From contig CAMLEO010000036.1 in the NCBI GenBank assembly GCA_946478975.1, positions 1 through 34,996 of the forward strand: DNA of 34,996 nucleotides, read 5' to 3'. The DNA is from an uncultured Steroidobacter sp. Its GTDB lineage: Bacteria > Pseudomonadota > Gammaproteobacteria > Steroidobacterales > Steroidobacteraceae. The notes below the pieces were generated by a model. The model was given only the letters and a program-made list of their open reading frames with translations. It did not search any database and was not told the DNA's origin. The position numbers and the translations under genes were made by a program. How positions within the stretch are numbered: the first letter of the stretch is position 1; every line of letters begins with the position of its first letter. Of the stretch, positions 33,344-34,996 are shown piece by piece.

Positions 33344-33513
33344 TGATCGTGAATGACCAGGAGCGGCAGCATTGTTTGTGGCGCAGTGACATCGCGGTGC
33401 CGTCCGGATGGCGCTGGGCCAGCGGTGAGGGTTCGCGATCCGAGTGCCTCGAACTCATGGGTCGGATCGCGGAGCTGCTGCAACGGCTGCATGCGCTGAC
33501 GCGCCTCAAATAG
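33301..33513 (+). CDS. MbtH-like NRPS chaperone
   Basis: 70 aa; ATG at 33301 with AGGAG upstream, starting inside the end of the glycosyltransferase gene. RRFVVIVNDQERQHCLWRSD, then the IAVPSGWRWASGEGSRSECLEL block, matches the MbtH signature (NxExQxxLW, PxGWxxxGxxGxxxxCL). Two of the three conserved Trp are seen (CLW and GWRW); the C-terminal WTDxRP is replaced by a variant helix. MbtH proteins bind A domains and support adenylation. Here it would most likely serve NRPS-1 or NRPS-2, since the adjacent NRPS-3 A domain is degenerate, unless it stabilises that fold. Confidence 0.9.
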   Translation: MEGADSTSDERRFVVIVNDQERQHCLWRSDIAVPSGWRWASGEGSRSECLELMGRIAELLQRLHALTRLK

Positions 33514-33546
33514 CAAAGGGATCAACTCGTTTCAGGGAGAGCGGCG

Positions 33547-34701
33547 ATGCAAGAAAGTGCGTTCAAGGTCGAGCTGGAAAAAAGCGCGGCGGAATCACGG
33601 CAAAGGTCAGTCAAGGTCGTGGTCTGGGATCTCGACAACACGGTGTGGGACGGTGTGCTGCTCGAAGGCGATGCAGTGGCGCTGCGCGCCGGGGTGTACG
33701 AAACCATCAAAGAGCTCGACCGCAGAGGAATCCTGCAGTCGATCGCCAGCAAGAACGATCCGACCCTCGCAATGGAGAAGCTCGTCGCGCTCGGCATCGC
33801 CGAGTACTTCATCTATCCGCAGATTGGCTGGAGCGCCAAATCCGAGTCGGTCAAGAGCATCGCTGCGCAGATCAATGTCGGCATCGACGCGCTTGCCTTC
33901 ATCGACGACCAGGCGTTCGAACGCGAGGAGGTGGCCTACAACCATCCCGAAGTGCTGTGCCTGGATGTTTGCGAACTGCCCGGCATGTTGCAGCGACCTG
34001 AATTCGTGCCGCGCTTCATCACGGATGAATCCGCGAGCCGGCGGCTCATGTACATGAGCGACATCCAGCGCAATACGCTGGAGCAGAGCTTTCGAGGTCC
34101 CAAGGAAGAATTTCTTGCGACACTGGATCTGGAGCTGACGATTGCACGCGCCACCGAGGCCGACTTGCAGCGTGCCGAAGAGCTGACTCGCCGCACCCAT
34201 CAGCTCAATACGACCGGCTATACCTACAGCTACGACGAGCTCCAGGCATTCATGAGCTCGCCCGATCATGATCTGCTGATCGCGAGTCTGCAGGACAAGT
34301 TCGGCACCTACGGCAAGATCGGCTTGTGCCTGGTCGAGCGCTCCAGCAGCTACTGGACCATCAAGCTGCTGCTGATGTCCTGCCGGGTGATGTCCCGCGG
34401 AGTGGGGACTATCGTGATGAGTTATCTCATCGGGCTTGCGCAGCGCTCCGGCGTAAAGCTGCGCGCCGAGTTCGTGCGGACCGATCGCAATCGATTGATG
34501 TATGTCTCGTATCGGCTCGGCAACTTCAACATCATCAGCGAGAACGGCGACGTGCTGCTGCTGGAGAACGATTGCAGCGTGGTGCAGGAGTTCCCAGCCC
34601 ATGCACGGGTCAAGATCGTCGGCGAGCGCCCCGTGCCGGTGCGGCAGCCAGCCCAGTGGGAGGATGAGCCGGTGTCGTTGTGGAAGTCCGCCGTCACTTG
34701 A
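33547..34701 (+). CDS. FkbH-like HAD-superfamily protein
   Basis: 384 aa; ATG at 33547, GGGAGAG upstream. N-terminal HAD domain: Asp28 and Asp30 in VVWDLDNTVWDG (DxDxT), the Ser/Lys motif in SIASKND, and the acidic pair in AFIDDQAFEREE. The C-terminal ~180 residues carry the acetyltransferase-like fold of FkbH (TRRTHQLNTTGYTY, and the LLMSCRVMSRGVG stretch). Characterised FkbH proteins take a glyceryl unit from 1,3-bisphosphoglycerate, remove phosphate and place it on a carrier protein, for methoxymalonyl- or glyceryl-derived extenders. The discrete ACP at 22678 is a candidate acceptor. Methoxymalonyl maturation genes (dehydrogenases, methyltransferase) are not in view, so the glyceryl unit may be used as such. 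Confidence 0.88.
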   Translation: MQESAFKVELEKSAAESRQRSVKVVVWDLDNTVWDGVLLEGDAVALRAGVYETIKELDRRGILQSIASKNDPTLAMEKLVALGIAEYFIYPQIGWSAKSESVKSIAAQINVGIDALAFIDDQAFEREEVAYNHPEVLCLDVCELPGMLQRPEFVPRFITDESASRRLMYMSDIQRNTLEQSFRGPKEEFLATLDLELTIARATEADLQRAEELTRRTHQLNTTGYTYSYDELQAFMSSPDHDLLIASLQDKFGTYGKIGLCLVERSSSYWTIKLLLMSCRVMSRGVGTIVMSYLIGLAQRSGVKLRAEFVRTDRNRLMYVSYRLGNFNIISENGDVLLLENDCSVVQEFPAHARVKIVGERPVPVRQPAQWEDEPVSLWKSAVT

Positions 34702-34710
34702 GGGAAGGGT

Positions 34711-34996
34711 ATGGACAGGCAAGTCATGGAAAACATCATCGCCGAGCGGCACACGAATCTGCTAGCGCGTTTTCGCGCGGTGGCTCGGGCGTTTCCAGAA
34801 AAGCTCTCGGTGATGCGCCTGGACCGCGGCGAAGACGAAGCGGAGTCGCTCACTTTCGCCGGGCTGGATCGACGGGCACGGTCGGTCGCAGCACTGTTTC
34901 AGCAGAAGCGGGCGCAAGGCGAACGGGCATTGTTACTTTTCGATAACGACGTGGAGTGCGTGTACGCGTTTCTCGGGTGTGTGTACGGGCGCGTCA
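34711..34996 (+). CDS. Fatty acyl-AMP ligase-like protein (N-terminal, partial)
   Basis: The first 95 residues of an adenylating enzyme that continues beyond the window. The ATG follows FkbH by 9 nt with a GGGAAGG site. LLARFRAVARAFPEKLSVMRLD, then the SLTFAGLDRRARSVAALFQQ and GERALLLFDNDVECVYAFLGC segments, resemble the N-terminal subdomain of fatty acyl-AMP ligases (FAAL) that feed lipopeptide NRPSs. The diagnostic P-loop lies outside the window, so acyl-CoA ligase is not excluded. Its adjacency to FkbH and NRPS-3 suggests it loads a lipid starter. Confidence 0.75.
   Translation, partial: MDRQVMENIIAERHTNLLARFRAVARAFPEKLSVMRLDRGEDEAESLTFAGLDRRARSVAALFQQKRAQGERALLLFDNDVECVYAFLGCVYGRV

Noticed and set aside
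1..34996. CRISPR arrays, insertion sequences or rRNA genes
   Set aside because: No regularly spaced repeats, transposase motifs or rRNA segments were seen; the only mobile-element signal is the integrase relic.

Overview
The window reads as a chromosomal stretch of a GC-rich gammaproteobacterium. The left edge has the conserved order clpX - lon - hupB - tRNA-Val - tRNA-Asp. The large TonB-dependent receptor and the codon use would suit Steroidobacteraceae, Xanthomonadales or similar groups, but taxonomy is inference only.

Layout. (1) 1-3790: core genome (end of clpX, lon, hupB, two tRNAs, two strong hairpins and one classical terminator). (2) 3819-6390: a scarred junction beside tRNA-Asp. 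It holds a broken tyrosine integrase, a broken FrnE/DsbA-like oxidoreductase, an SDR with an apparently non-canonical active site, its likely HxlR-type repressor (with a readable promoter and operator), and a possible redoxin fragment. (3) 6587-9277: a complete TonB-dependent receptor, then about 0.9 kb without a convincing gene. (4) 10212-34996 (open on the right): a nonribosomal peptide biosynthetic locus that runs off the window.

The biosynthetic locus is a mosaic of short units on both strands. It has a ParB-like regulator, then NRPS-1 (C-A-PCP) on +. NRPS-2 (half C domain, A, PCP, thioester reductase) and an aldo/keto reductase are on -. A stand-alone full condensation domain is on +, divergent from NRPS-2. 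A PLP beta-synthase and a GNAT are on -. A discrete acyl carrier protein, an amidohydrolase, an alpha/beta hydrolase with a Cys nucleophile and a LuxR-type regulator form a tight + operon. A second Cys-type alpha/beta hydrolase, a heme-oxygenase-fold (PqqC/TenA-like) putative metal oxidase and an acyl-AMP ligase are on -. The last + operon is NRPS-3 (docking domain, C, degenerate A, PCP), a GT-A-like glycosyltransferase, MbtH, an FkbH-like glyceryl-transferring enzyme and the start of a fatty acyl-AMP ligase.

How it may work (inference): three PCPs are present, but only two A domains look able to activate an amino acid. The NRPS-3 A domain has lost both its P-loop and its A10 lysine, so its carrier must be skipped or loaded in trans. 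There is no classical thioesterase; the only release domain is the NRPS-2 reductase, which should free an aldehyde that the neighbouring AKR could reduce to an alcohol. The ACP, FkbH, FAAL and acyl-AMP ligase suggest that a glyceryl and/or fatty acyl unit is also incorporated. I cannot match this gene set to a described pathway from memory. Its most unusual parts are the paired Cys-nucleophile hydrolases, the dead A domain and the split condensation domain.
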